Source of the DNA: Bacteroidales bacterium
GTDB lineage: Bacteria; Bacteroidota; Bacteroidia; Bacteroidales; UBA12077
Assembly (NCBI GenBank): GCA_030643125.1
Contig: DAOWML010000004.1
Coordinates: 1-21,087, forward strand
DNA: 21,087 bases
Reading direction: 5' to 3'
Numbering within the stretch: position 1 is the stretch's first letter; each line of letters starts with the position of its first letter. Positions 1 through 7,878 of this stretch are shown in pieces. Made by a program: the position numbers and the translations under genes. The notes beneath the pieces are model-generated. The model ran no database searches. It worked only from the letters and a program-made list of their open reading frames with translations, and had not been told where the DNA came from.

Positions 1-1075
1 AGAAGTTTTTCCTTAAATAATATACTTCTCCGTTTTTATAACCCCAATCAGAATTATATTTAATACCTTCTTCTTTGAATGTTTTTATAGAATGATCTGA
101 AGATCTTTGTCCGTGCCATTGAGGAGCACCAAATAGAGAAAAAGCTAAAGTATGTTTATCATTAAGTCTTTTCGAAATATTTAAAAAATAAGAATAAGAC
201 TCGTATTCTGTTCCATCAACAAAACCATCACTTTCTGATTTTGCTAACGAAATAGTAGCAGCCCAATTGTTTTCTGATAAACCAGTTGATAATGTAAAGC
301 CAAATTTGTTATAGCCATTAGCTCCTACAGATGAGAAAGCAGAACCACCAGTTTTTGCATCGGTAGTTTTAGTCAGAATATTAAGGGTTCCACCTAAAGA
401 AGGTACCGCTACTTTTGAAGCTCCAAGGCCACGCTGAACCTGCATGGAACGTGTAACATCGGCTAATCCTGCCCAGTTTGACCAGTATACCCATCCGTTT
501 TCCATATCGTTTACAGGAACACCATTAATCATGGTTGCTGTATTTCTTTGATCGAAACCTCGAATATTAATTCTTGAATCACCAAAGCCTCCACCTTGCT
601 TAGTTACATAAACACCTGGAGTTGATTTTAAAATTTCAGGATATTCCTGCGTTCCAAGTTTTTCAGCAATCTGTGCCGGTTTAATAGTTGAAATTGCAAC
701 AGGTGTTTCTCTTGCAATAGCAATAGAAGCAACAACTTTTACTTCATTAATGTTAACAGCATCTGCATCCAGAGCAACTTTGCCTAAATCTACTTCTTCA
801 CCGGAAGTAACCGTAATGTTTTTAACTACTTCTAAATATCCCACATAAGATAATATTAGTTTTTGATCTCCGGACGGAACAGTTATTTTAAAACTACCAT
901 CCAAAGCTGTTGCAGTACCAATGGTTGTACCATCGACAACAACTGAAGCGCCAATAAGCACCTCGCCAGTCTGTGCATCAACGAGGACTCCTTTTACATT
1001 CGTTTGACTAAAAGATGCGAAAGATACCAGCATCAAAGCCAAAATTAGAATTTTACTTTTCAAGATTTTCATCAT
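1..1075 (-). CDS. TonB-dependent outer-membrane receptor, N-terminal part (runs off the left edge)
   Basis: The frame is open from an ATG at 1075 down to base 2 (358 codons), so the C-terminal barrel lies outside the window. The product starts MMKILKSKILILALML, a typical signal peptide ending near SFASFSQ. Residues of about 25-110 form a carboxypeptidase-regulatory-like beta-sandwich (GVLVDAQTGEVLIGASV, then DGSF and SYVGY), the usual N-terminal extension of SusC/CirA-type receptors. A TonB plug domain follows (TPGVYVTKQGGG, INIRGFDQRN, MINGVPVNDMENGWVYWSNW, VQRGLGASK, GGTLNI), then the first barrel strands. By family knowledge it imports a bulky ligand across the outer membrane using TonB-ExbBD energy; the ligand cannot be told from this part. 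No SusD partner is visible because the downstream side is cut off. It appears separately transcribed from waaA, with a terminator and a promoter in the 257-bp gap between them. Confidence 0.93.
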   Translation of the reverse strand, partial: MMKILKSKILILALMLVSFASFSQTNVKGVLVDAQTGEVLIGASVVVDGTTIGTATALDGSFKITVPSGDQKLILSYVGYLEVVKNITVTSGEEVDLGKVALDADAVNINEVKVVASIAIARETPVAISTIKPAQIAEKLGTQEYPEILKSTPGVYVTKQGGGFGDSRINIRGFDQRNTATMINGVPVNDMENGWVYWSNWAGLADVTRSMQVQRGLGASKVAVPSLGGTLNILTKTTDAKTGGSAFSSVGANGYNKFGFTLSTGLSENNWAATISLAKSESDGFVDGTEYESYSYFLNISKRLNDKHTLAFSLFGAPQWHGQRSSDHSIKTFKEEGIKYNSDWGYKNGEVYYLRKNF

Positions 1076-1131
1076 AGAATAATTTTAAGGTTTGGGTTTA
1101 TATTAATTAAATTTAAAAATTAACAAAAATA

Positions 1132-1159
1132 CAAATGTAGACTTTATTGGAATATCAAA
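1132..1159 (-). promoter_or_regulatory. Putative promoter of the TonB-receptor gene
   Basis: Read on the minus strand, 1139-1132 is TACATTTG, an exact match to the Bacteroidota -7 consensus TAnnTTTG. A TTTG lies at 1159-1156, 16 nt further upstream, slightly closer than the usual spacing of about 17-23. The implied leader is about 50 nt. A second exact -7 match (TAAATTTG, 1270-1263) lies farther upstream in the same gap and is an alternative. Confidence 0.4.
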
Positions 1160-1308
1160 TATATTGAAAATATTAAATTAAGGTTAAATTATACCTTATA
1201 AACATATTAACATATGTTAAAATCATCAATTTGCTTCTATCTTTTAAATAGCGAAGTTTTCACAAATTTAATTTAACGAAAACTAACAATTGTTAATAAC
1301 TTACATGC

Positions 1309-1331
1309 AAAAAGCGAAACTTTTAAGTTCG
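1309..1331 (-). terminator. Putative intrinsic terminator of waaA
   Basis: Immediately after the waaA stop codon the minus strand reads CGAACTT-AA-AAGTTTCG, a seven-pair stem with one bulged T and a two-base apex, followed by CTTTTTGC. The stem is short and the U-run only five long, so this is a modest terminator. Its position supports separate transcription of waaA and the receptor gene. Confidence 0.45.
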
Positions 1332-1332
1332 T

Positions 1333-2574
1333 TTATATGTCAATTTTAACAATTCTTAAGATTGTATCAGTCGCTCCCCTGTTTTTTTCAACATAGTTTG
1401 AAGAAATTTTACCACACTCCCTTAACTTATCAGGATCATTTAATAAACCAGTAAAATTCTTTTCTAATTCGTGATAATTAACAATTGAAATTGCACCTCC
1501 GGATTTTATAAGATCAACTGCTTCCCGGAATTTTTTATAATTTGCCCCAAAAATAATTGGTAAGCCAAATGTAGCAGCCTCAAGAATATTGTGTATCCCT
1601 TTACCAAAACCACCACCAATATATGCAATGTGGCCATACTTGTAAATTGATGATAATAAACCAATACTGTCAATAATTAAAACATCAGCATTTGAAACAT
1701 TCTCTTTATTAGCTTCAGAATATTTTATTACAGCTTTCTCTTTCGCAACAGACTTAATAAGTCTATTTATATTTTCTTTATGAATTTCGTGTGGTGCTAT
1801 AATCAGTTTAAAGCGTGTATTGCTTTCATTAAAATATTTGATTAGAATATCTTCATCGGGTTTCCAGGTACTTCCGGCAACAATCACTAAATTGTTTTTG
1901 ACAAATATTTCAATAAGTGGCAAGTCTTTAGACTGTTGAGTAATTGCATAAACCCTGTCGAATCTTGTATCTCCGGTTACCGTAACATTATTTATACTAA
2001 TTGATTGAAGTAAAGTTTTAGATTCTTCATTTTGCACAAAAAAGTGAGTAAACCAAGCCAACATTTTTCTTGACTTTACAGCATACTTCTTAAAAAATCT
2101 TTGATTTTTTCTAAAAATACCTGAAACCAAATAAAAGGGAATCTTTCTTTTCCAAATCTCATATAAAAAGAAATACCAGAATTCATATTTTATGAAAAAA
2201 ACAAATTCGGGATTTACAATATTTAAGAATCGTTTAGCATTTCGGGGAGTATCTAAAGGCAAATAAAATATAAAATCTGCTTTTTCATAATTCTTTCGAA
2301 TCTCATAACCAGAAGGGGAATAAAAGGTCAGAAAAATTTTATAATCGGGATATTTTTGTCTAAAAGATTCTATTACAGGCCTGCCTTGTTCAAACTCTCC
2401 TAACGAAGCACAATGAAACCATGCTATTTTATCATTAGAATGAATCTTTTTACTTAATTCTTTAAAAATCTTTTTTCTTCCTTTAAGCCATAACTTAGCT
2501 TTTGGATTAAATAATGAGGCTACAATCACTATAAAGTGAAATATTCTAATTCCGAACAGGTATAAAACAGTCAT
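1333..2574 (-). CDS. waaA: 3-deoxy-D-manno-octulosonic acid (Kdo) transferase
   Basis: WaaA (KdtA) transfers Kdo from CMP-Kdo to lipid IVA, the first sugar step of the lipopolysaccharide inner core, at the cytoplasmic face of the inner membrane. The 413-aa product has the expected family length. It has an N-terminal hydrophobic anchor (about residues 4-22), then WFHCASLGEFEQGRPV, whose Glu60 matches the catalytic Glu in the family's S-x-GE motif. Next come LTFYSPSGYE and the IKYEFWYFFL segment, an interdomain hinge, and a GT-B C-lobe with VIVAGSTWKPDE, IIAPHE and GGGFGKGIHNILEAATFG, the CMP-Kdo-binding region. It starts with ATG at 2574, just downstream of a -7-like promoter element. Its 3' neighbour is the TonB receptor, with a hairpin between them, so it is probably monocistronic. 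The assignment rests on motifs and overall resemblance. Confidence 0.95.
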   Translation of the reverse strand: MTVLYLFGIRIFHFIVIVASLFNPKAKLWLKGRKKIFKELSKKIHSNDKIAWFHCASLGEFEQGRPVIESFRQKYPDYKIFLTFYSPSGYEIRKNYEKADFIFYLPLDTPRNAKRFLNIVNPEFVFFIKYEFWYFFLYEIWKRKIPFYLVSGIFRKNQRFFKKYAVKSRKMLAWFTHFFVQNEESKTLLQSISINNVTVTGDTRFDRVYAITQQSKDLPLIEIFVKNNLVIVAGSTWKPDEDILIKYFNESNTRFKLIIAPHEIHKENINRLIKSVAKEKAVIKYSEANKENVSNADVLIIDSIGLLSSIYKYGHIAYIGGGFGKGIHNILEAATFGLPIIFGANYKKFREAVDLIKSGGAISIVNYHELEKNFTGLLNDPDKLRECGKISSNYVEKNRGATDTILRIVKIDI

Positions 2575-2600
2575 AAAAACAAGATTTGAAAGGTGTACGA

Positions 2601-2608
2601 CAAATTTA
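2601..2608 (-). promoter_or_regulatory. Putative -7 promoter element of waaA
   Basis: On the minus strand 2608-2601 reads TAAATTTG, an exact TAnnTTTG match placed 27 nt upstream of the waaA ATG. No good TTG is seen at the -33 distance, so only half of the promoter signature is present. Confidence 0.35.
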
Positions 2609-2797
2609 AGTGTCTAAAATTGTTTTTTGTAAGATTTTTAAAAATAAATTTCTAGCCTATTTTATATTACTGATTTAATGGATATTAACTTTTGTACTAA
2701 ATAAAAAACACAAGAACAAAAACACAACCCTTCAATAAAAAAACTAATAAATATCATGTTTTTTCTTGTTTTCTAAAGATTTTTTATATTTTTAGGC

Positions 2798-2874
2798 CTC
2801 AATATGGATTTCTTGATACCCTAATCCTAAAATTTAAACCCAAAGGTCTTCCTTCAAAGAAGGCCTTTTTTTTT
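2798..2874 (+). ncRNA. Possible small RNA or short leader transcript ending in a terminator
   Basis: A strong plus-strand intrinsic terminator at 2842-2874 has no protein gene upstream of it, so something must be transcribed into it. A weak promoter candidate sits at the right distance: TTG at 2766-2768, 16 nt, then TATATTTT at 2785-2792 (one mismatch to TAnnTTTG). That would start a transcript near 2797 and give an RNA of about 75-80 nt. The 5' end is a guess. The product could be a stand-alone small RNA or a terminated leader of the downstream gene. I do not recognise it as a named RNA family. Confidence 0.35.
2842..2874 (+). terminator. Strong intrinsic terminator in front of the outer-membrane protein gene
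   Basis: AAAGGTCTTC (2842-2851) pairs with GAAGGCCTTT (2859-2868) over ten positions with one G-U wobble. The loop is seven bases, and the T-run spans 2866-2874. It is the best-formed terminator in the window and works on the plus strand. Confidence 0.75.
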
Positions 2875-2979
2875 AAAAAAATTTGACTCCATATTTTTCA
2901 ACATTTCCAAATATTTTCCGTTCTTTAATTACTTATATTTAACCTGAATAATTAAGATTAGACTACTAAATTTACAATT

Positions 2980-3381
2980 TTGCGAAAAGCAATTATTTTA
3001 ATATTTATATCAGTAATTAGTTTAACTGCGAAAACACAGGAACTGAGTAATCTTCGCACGAAATCTTTATATTATTTAACAGATACTATCTTATTGGATT
3101 CATTAAGTATTATTACTGGTTCTGAAATTATTTTTGATAAAAACAAGTCAGTTATTCCAGATTCTGCTTATACCATAGATTATACAAAAGCTTTACTAAT
3201 TCCATCAAAAAATTTAATAAAAAACGAATCTGTTATTCATGTGACATTTCGGGTATTTCCTGTTAACTTTTCGGAATCATTTTACCGAAGGAAGAAAGAA
3301 GAAACTATTATTGTTGGACCGGTATTAGCCAAAGCAACAACAAATCAAATTAATGCTCAAAACAGTTTTTTTTTCAGATAA
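2980..3381 (+). CDS. N-terminal piece of a large outer-membrane protein (frameshifted)
   Basis: This 133-aa frame carries the signal peptide and N-terminal domain of the protein that continues in the frame ending at 6436. It starts at TTG 2980 (MRKAIILIFISVISLTAKTQ), because an in-frame TAG at 2959 leaves no ATG upstream. The start codon is therefore unusual, but it is supported by the signal peptide that begins right there. After the signal peptide come LSNLRTKSLYYLTDTILLDSLSIITGS and DYTKALLIPSKNL, resembling the exported N-terminal region of a Bacteroidota outer-membrane family whose name I do not know. The frame dies at TAA 3379-3381, just after a run of nine T (3366-3374). With eight T it would read on as NSFFSDNQLNKRGSIARG without a break. 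Confidence 0.75.
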   Translation: MRKAIILIFISVISLTAKTQELSNLRTKSLYYLTDTILLDSLSIITGSEIIFDKNKSVIPDSAYTIDYTKALLIPSKNLIKNESVIHVTFRVFPVNFSESFYRRKKEETIIVGPVLAKATTNQINAQNSFFFR

Positions 3382-6300
3382 TCAGTTAAATAAGAGAGGA
3401 AGTATAGCTAGAGGAATAACTATTGGCAATAACCAGGATGCTGTAATAAACTCAAACCTTAATCTTCAAATATCGGGAAAGATAAGTAATGACATGCACA
3501 TTCTAGCTGCCATTTCGGATGAAAATATACCTATTCAGCCCGATGGAAATTCACAACAAATACAAGATTTTGATAAGGTTTTTATCCAACTATATAATAA
3601 AAGAACAAAATTAATTGCCGGAGATTTTGAAATCTATAAACCCAAGGGATATTTCATGAATATTAATAAAAAAGCCCAGGGAGGATTATTAAACACCAAG
3701 TTTGAAAGTAAAAAAAACGAATCAAATAGTTTTGAAACTACAATAAGCGGAGCCGTTACAAAGGGCAAATATTGTCGAAAGACATTTCAAGGACAGGAAG
3801 GAAATCAAGGACCTTACAAATTAACCGGATGCGAAAACGAACAATATATTATTGTTTTAGCGGGAACAGAAAAAGTATATATTGATGGAAAAATACAAAC
3901 CAGGGGTAAGGAATATGATTATGTAATTGACTACAACACCGGTGAAGTTACTTTTACTGCTAACAAACCAATTACTAAAGATTCCAGAATTTCTGTTGAA
4001 TTCGAATATTCAGAAAGAAGTTACGCCAGATTCTTAATTTATAGTGCCAATGAATTAAAAACGCAAAATGGTAAATTTTGGTTAAATATCTATTCAGAAC
4101 AGGATAGTAAAAACCAGCCAATAAACCAGAATCTGACTAATGAACAAAAGCAACTACTTTCAGAAGCGGGCGATAATATTGAAAATGCTTTTGTACCAAA
4201 TGTTGATAGTGTCGATTTCAGAAATGATTATGTTTTATATGCCAAAAAAGATACTCTTGTAAATAGTGTCAGTTATGAGATTTACGAATACTCAACAAAT
4301 CCTGCACTCGCAATTTACCAGGTTGGTTATAACTTAGTTGGCGAAAACAAAGGTAATTATATACAAATCCAGAATTCGGCTAACGGGAAAGTTTTTGAAT
4401 GGATTGCTCCTGTTTCGGGAATCCCGCAAGGTAATTATGAACCTGTTCGTTTATTAATTGCTCCTAAAAAGCACCAGATGGTTTGTATTGGTGGAGAATT
4501 AAAATTAAACAACACCACCAATACAAATTTTGAATTTGCTTTAAGTAATTACGATTTGAATACTTTTTCGACTAAAGATGCTGCTGATAATACCGGATAT
4601 GCACTAAAACTAAATGTTTTAAAAAGTATTTTAAAATCAGATACAATTAAAAACTCATTAAAAACAGCAATCTCGTATCAACTAATAAATAAATATTTTA
4701 CGTCTATCGAAAGATTCCGAACAGTTGAATTCGAAAGAGATTGGAACATACAAACACCATTTGCACAAGACGAACATTTTGCGGAAATTAATTTGTTGTA
4801 TCGGCATAAAAATTCTTTTTATAGCAATTATGGATTTGGATTATTGTCAAGTAATGTGGATTATACCGGTTACAAACAACAATTAAATACATCAATAAAT
4901 AAATCCGGTTTTGCTTTCAATTTTAATTCCAGTTTATTAAACACTGATACTGAAATAAATAACACCCAATTCGTCAGATATTTAGCCGGTTTATCTAAAT
5001 CTTATAAAAATATTATATTCGGAATTGAAAATGATTTTGAACAAAATAAATGGAATAATACTCAAAACGACAGTTTACTAAAAAACAGCTTTAGTTTTTC
5101 ATCGTATCGATTTTATATCCAAAATTCTGATTCGACAATAAACAAATACTCATTAAGTTATAAATTAAGAAATGATTATTTACCAACAGATGACAAGCTT
5201 ATACAAAGCACAAAAGCTGAAGATTTTCAGATTGGATTTAGTCTGTTAAAAAATCCATCGAGCATATTAAAAACAAATGTTACATATCGACAATTAGAAA
5301 TAGCAGACACAAGCATATCACAACAAAAAGAAGAGAATACTATAACAGGTCGAATTGATTATAATTTGCGGATTTTTAAAGGAGCAATTTCATCCTTAAC
5401 ATTTTACGAAGCAGGTTCCGGGCTCGAGCCCAAAAGAGAATACTCATATCTTAAAGTATCAACCGGACAAGGAATTTATAAATGGAAAGATTATAACGGC
5501 AACGGAATTGCCGAATTAGACGAGTTTGAAATTGCACAATTTCAAGATCAGGCAAATTATATTAGAATTTACTCGCCCGGCAATGAGTATTTAAAAACCT
5601 ATAAAAATGAATTTAGCCAGGTTTTTAACATAAGACCAGGGGTGGTTTGGAAATCAAAAAAGGGATTTAAAAAAATATTATCAAAATTCTCCAACAGTTT
5701 TGCTTTTCAAACAAAGCAAAAATCAACAGATGAAATGCCGGAGCACAGTTTAAATCCTTTTTATCTAAAATCAGACGACAGTACTGTTATCAGCTTAAAT
5801 CAAAGTATTAGAAATGTTTTTTCATTTAACAGATCCGGTTCTAAATTTGGAGCAGATTACATCTATCAGGAAAATACAAACAAAATCTTATTATCAAATG
5901 GGTTTGATCAACGCGAAAAATATTTGCATGGATTTAAATTAAGGTGGAAATTCATTCAGGATTTCAATTTTCAATATTATTTTGAAATTGGGAATAAAAA
6001 ATATGAATCGGAGTTTTTCAGCTTAAAAAATTATCAAATTGCAAATACAACAAACGAACTTAAAATTCAGTATCAACCCGGATTCCAAACTAAAATTGAA
6101 TTAAACTACAGCTATTCTGATAAAAACAATAAGTTATTAACTGAGAAAAGCGAAATTCATAAAATTGGGACCGAGATAAATTATTCTATTGCTAAAAAAG
6201 GGAATTTGCTTGTTAAAGGAAATTATCTGAATATTAACTATAATTCTGATCCGAATACATCAATCGCCTATGAAATTCTACAAGGCCTAAAACCCGGACA

Positions 6301-6436
6301 TAATGCCACCTGGAGTTTAATGTTTCAAAGAAAACTAGTCGGATATCTTGAGATGAACATAATATATAATGGACGAGTTTCAGAAAATATAAAGACAATT
6401 CATACCGGGAGTCTTCAGTTAAGAGCGTTTTTTTAA
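3353..6436 (+). CDS. Large outer-membrane beta-barrel-like protein of unknown function, main part
   Basis: This 1027-aa frame holds the bulk of the protein. The ATG at 3353 is formal, since its first codons overlap the upstream frame out of phase; coding probably enters from that frame at 3366-3374, giving about 1151 aa in all. The family-like segment begins at KRGSIARGITIGNNQDAVINSNLNLQISGKIS, followed by IQPDGNSQQIQDFDKVFIQL and LIAGDFEIYKP. Most of the rest alternates polar and aromatic residues like beta-strands, and it ends GSLQLRAFF. A terminal aromatic residue is typical of outer-membrane barrels. Residues 713-724 (DYNGNGIAELDE) fit an EF-hand-type calcium loop with Asp1, Asn3, Asn5, Gly6 and Glu12. 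Location in the outer membrane is inference and the function is unknown. It converges with ald. Confidence 0.8.
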   Translation: MLKTVFFSDNQLNKRGSIARGITIGNNQDAVINSNLNLQISGKISNDMHILAAISDENIPIQPDGNSQQIQDFDKVFIQLYNKRTKLIAGDFEIYKPKGYFMNINKKAQGGLLNTKFESKKNESNSFETTISGAVTKGKYCRKTFQGQEGNQGPYKLTGCENEQYIIVLAGTEKVYIDGKIQTRGKEYDYVIDYNTGEVTFTANKPITKDSRISVEFEYSERSYARFLIYSANELKTQNGKFWLNIYSEQDSKNQPINQNLTNEQKQLLSEAGDNIENAFVPNVDSVDFRNDYVLYAKKDTLVNSVSYEIYEYSTNPALAIYQVGYNLVGENKGNYIQIQNSANGKVFEWIAPVSGIPQGNYEPVRLLIAPKKHQMVCIGGELKLNNTTNTNFEFALSNYDLNTFSTKDAADNTGYALKLNVLKSILKSDTIKNSLKTAISYQLINKYFTSIERFRTVEFERDWNIQTPFAQDEHFAEINLLYRHKNSFYSNYGFGLLSSNVDYTGYKQQLNTSINKSGFAFNFNSSLLNTDTEINNTQFVRYLAGLSKSYKNIIFGIENDFEQNKWNNTQNDSLLKNSFSFSSYRFYIQNSDSTINKYSLSYKLRNDYLPTDDKLIQSTKAEDFQIGFSLLKNPSSILKTNVTYRQLEIADTSISQQKEENTITGRIDYNLRIFKGAISSLTFYEAGSGLEPKREYSYLKVSTGQGIYKWKDYNGNGIAELDEFEIAQFQDQANYIRIYSPGNEYLKTYKNEFSQVFNIRPGVVWKSKKGFKKILSKFSNSFAFQTKQKSTDEMPEHSLNPFYLKSDDSTVISLNQSIRNVFSFNRSGSKFGADYIYQENTNKILLSNGFDQREKYLHGFKLRWKFIQDFNFQYYFEIGNKKYESEFFSLKNYQIANTTNELKIQYQPGFQTKIELNYSYSDKNNKLLTEKSEIHKIGTEINYSIAKKGNLLVKGNYLNINYNSDPNTSIAYEILQGLKPGHNATWSLMFQRKLVGYLEMNIIYNGRVSENIKTIHTGSLQLRAFF
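3366..3374 (+). other. Run of nine T at the frame change within the outer-membrane protein gene
   Basis: The upstream frame reads AGT TTT TTT TTC AGA TAA through this run. The downstream frame reads TCA GAT AAT CAG. Removing one T joins the two, so the gene is one base too long at this homopolymer. It may be a sequencing or assembly indel, a true mutation, or a site of transcriptional slippage. Confidence 0.8.
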
Positions 6437-6493
6437 TTTATTGCTTGTTGTTACAAACATCAAAAATTACAGTTCTGATATTTATTGATTTAC

Positions 6494-6517
6494 AACTGAC
6501 GGGTTAACCCGTAAGTT
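6494..6517 (+). repeat. Palindrome between convergent genes, related to the one at 9907; possible terminator
   Basis: A perfect 14-bp core (6499-6512, ACGGGTTAACCCGT) extends to 24 bp with a single mismatched pair. On the plus strand it is followed by TATTTTTGC, so it could terminate the outer-membrane protein transcript, whose stop lies 58 bp upstream. The same core recurs at 9907-9934, so this is probably also a dispersed palindromic repeat. Confidence 0.65.
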
Positions 6518-6547
6518 ATTTTTGCAAATTTTATAAACAAACATTAA

Positions 6548-7768
6548 TTAAAATGCTGCCATCAATAAATCAATATCTTTTGAAGGAATACCAAAATGAT
6601 TTCCAATTCTGGTATTTGTTAATATTCCATTGTAAATATACACTCCGTGCCTTAAGCCAAGGTCGTCTTTAAGCTGCCTCTGAACACCCCCGGCATCTGC
6701 AATACTTAACAATAATGGATTAAAAACATTACTCAAAGCAATAGAAGCTGTTCGAGCCACTCGTGAAGCAATGTTTGGAACACAATAATGTATAACACCA
6801 AATTTTGTATAAACCGGATTTGAATGATTTCTGCATTCTGAAGTTTCGACACACCCACCCTGATCAATACTTAAATCAATAATAACAGCACCTTTTTTCA
6901 TTTCTTTTACCATCTCTTCTGTAATAAGAAATTGAGGGCCTTTATCTCCAAGATGTATTGCCCCGATAACAATATCAGCCGATTTTAAATGCTTTTTCAT
7001 GACTTTCGGATGAAACACAGAAGTAAATAATCGGTTTGAAAGATTTGTTTGCAACCTTTTTAATTTTGCAACAGAATGATCAAAAACTTTTATAAAAGCT
7101 CCCAAACCTAATGCAGCTCGGGCAGCATATTCAGCTGCTGTTCCGGCTCCTAAAATAATAACTTCTGTTGGTGTAATTCCGGTAATACCTCCAAGCAAAA
7201 CTCCTTTGCCATCATGAACATTACTAAGATATTCCGCAGCAATAAATATTGATGTTGTCCCTGCAATTTCGCTCATAGAACGAACAACAGGATAACAATT
7301 TTCCCGATCTTTTAATCCTTCGAAAGAAATTGCAGTAACTTTTTTTCGCATCAATTTCCTTATATATTCTTCGCTTTGAGATGGAAAATGTAAGGATGAT
7401 AAAAGAACCTGGTTAGTTTTAAAAAGTTCTATTTCTTCAATTGCAGGAGGAGCTATTTTTAAAATAATATCGCACTGATACACTTCCGACTTATTGTCAA
7501 CAATTTGAGCTCCATTCTCACTATAATCTGTATCGGTATAATTTGCTGCTAAGCCCGCTCCCTTTTCAATTATTATCTCATGCCCATTATTTACAAGAAT
7601 CTCGACAGCTTCAGGAGTTAAGCCGACACGACTTTCGTGTTTTTTGTTTTCTTTGGGAATTCCTATTACAAGTTTTTGTTTCTTTTTACCTATTTCGAGC
7701 ATTTCTTCCTGTGGTAAGAACCCGGTTCTTCCAAATGTATATCCTGTTTTTTCCTCTTTATCAGACAT
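6548..7768 (-). CDS. ald: Alanine dehydrogenase
   Basis: Ald reversibly converts L-alanine to pyruvate and ammonia using NAD+ in the cytoplasm. From ATG 7768 the product is 406 aa. An alternative TTG start at 7840 would add 24 residues but lies inside a hairpin and a promoter-like site, so I prefer MSDKEEKTGY. The substrate and catalytic residues expected from the family are visible: Arg47 (ESRVGLTP), Lys104 (IILKIAPP), His127 (SSLHFPS) and Asp302 (IDLSIDQGGC). The Rossmann glycine motif is VIILGAGTAAEYAARAALGLGA, about residues 203-224, with Asp230 ending the second strand. The N-terminal extension of about 30 residues (TFGRTGFLPQEEMLEIGKKK) precedes the catalytic fold. The related PntA transhydrogenase subunit is less likely, as no PntB follows. 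It is last in the porX-tsaE-ald direction. Confidence 0.9.
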   Translation of the reverse strand: MSDKEEKTGYTFGRTGFLPQEEMLEIGKKKQKLVIGIPKENKKHESRVGLTPEAVEILVNNGHEIIIEKGAGLAANYTDTDYSENGAQIVDNKSEVYQCDIILKIAPPAIEEIELFKTNQVLLSSLHFPSQSEEYIRKLMRKKVTAISFEGLKDRENCYPVVRSMSEIAGTTSIFIAAEYLSNVHDGKGVLLGGITGITPTEVIILGAGTAAEYAARAALGLGAFIKVFDHSVAKLKRLQTNLSNRLFTSVFHPKVMKKHLKSADIVIGAIHLGDKGPQFLITEEMVKEMKKGAVIIDLSIDQGGCVETSECRNHSNPVYTKFGVIHYCVPNIASRVARTASIALSNVFNPLLLSIADAGGVQRQLKDDLGLRHGVYIYNGILTNTRIGNHFGIPSKDIDLLMAAF

Positions 7769-7810
7769 ATTTACTCTGGTTTGGGATGAATTTATAAAAA
7801 AGAAGATTTC

Positions 7811-7840
7811 CAAAATAACATAAATACTTGGTATTTTCAA
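7811..7840 (-). promoter_or_regulatory. Possible internal promoter for ald
   Basis: On the minus strand TTG (7840-7838) and TTATTTTG (7818-7811, one mismatch to TAnnTTTG) are 19 nt apart, the preferred spacing. The implied leader to ATG 7768 is about 36 nt. The TTG is part of a nine-pair hairpin (7822-7830 with 7838-7846, seven-base loop) that sits between tsaE and ald and could also act as an attenuator. Confidence 0.35.
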
Positions 7841-7878
7841 GTATTTTATAATGAACTTTTATAAATCAGAGCTAAAAA

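Larger units (their letters stand above)
2575..2979. other. 405-bp divergent intergenic region with an orphan terminator
   Basis: This gap separates waaA (minus) from the large outer-membrane protein gene (plus). It holds the waaA -7 element near 2601 and a possible short plus-strand transcript ending in a strong terminator (2842-2874). The remaining 105 bases before the next gene are AT-rich, with no full promoter match. The longest readable plus-strand frame next to the terminator is a six-codon ATG frame (2804-2824, MDFLIP), too short to call a gene. Confidence 0.6.

Noticed and set aside
2804..2824. Six-codon frame MDFLIP before the terminator, as an attenuation leader peptide
   Set aside because: It has no run of regulatory codons and no biosynthetic gene follows; a six-codon ATG frame is expected by chance.
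2794..2866. AGGCCT at 2794-2799 as an anti-terminator arm for the 3' side of the terminator stem
   Set aside because: The likely transcription start near 2797 falls inside it, and the six-base pairing is much weaker than the ten-pair terminator stem.
7769..7840. TTG start at 7840 adding 24 residues to Ald
   Set aside because: The extra residues are hydrophobic and not like the family, the codon lies inside a hairpin and promoter-like site, and ATG 7768 gives the expected length.
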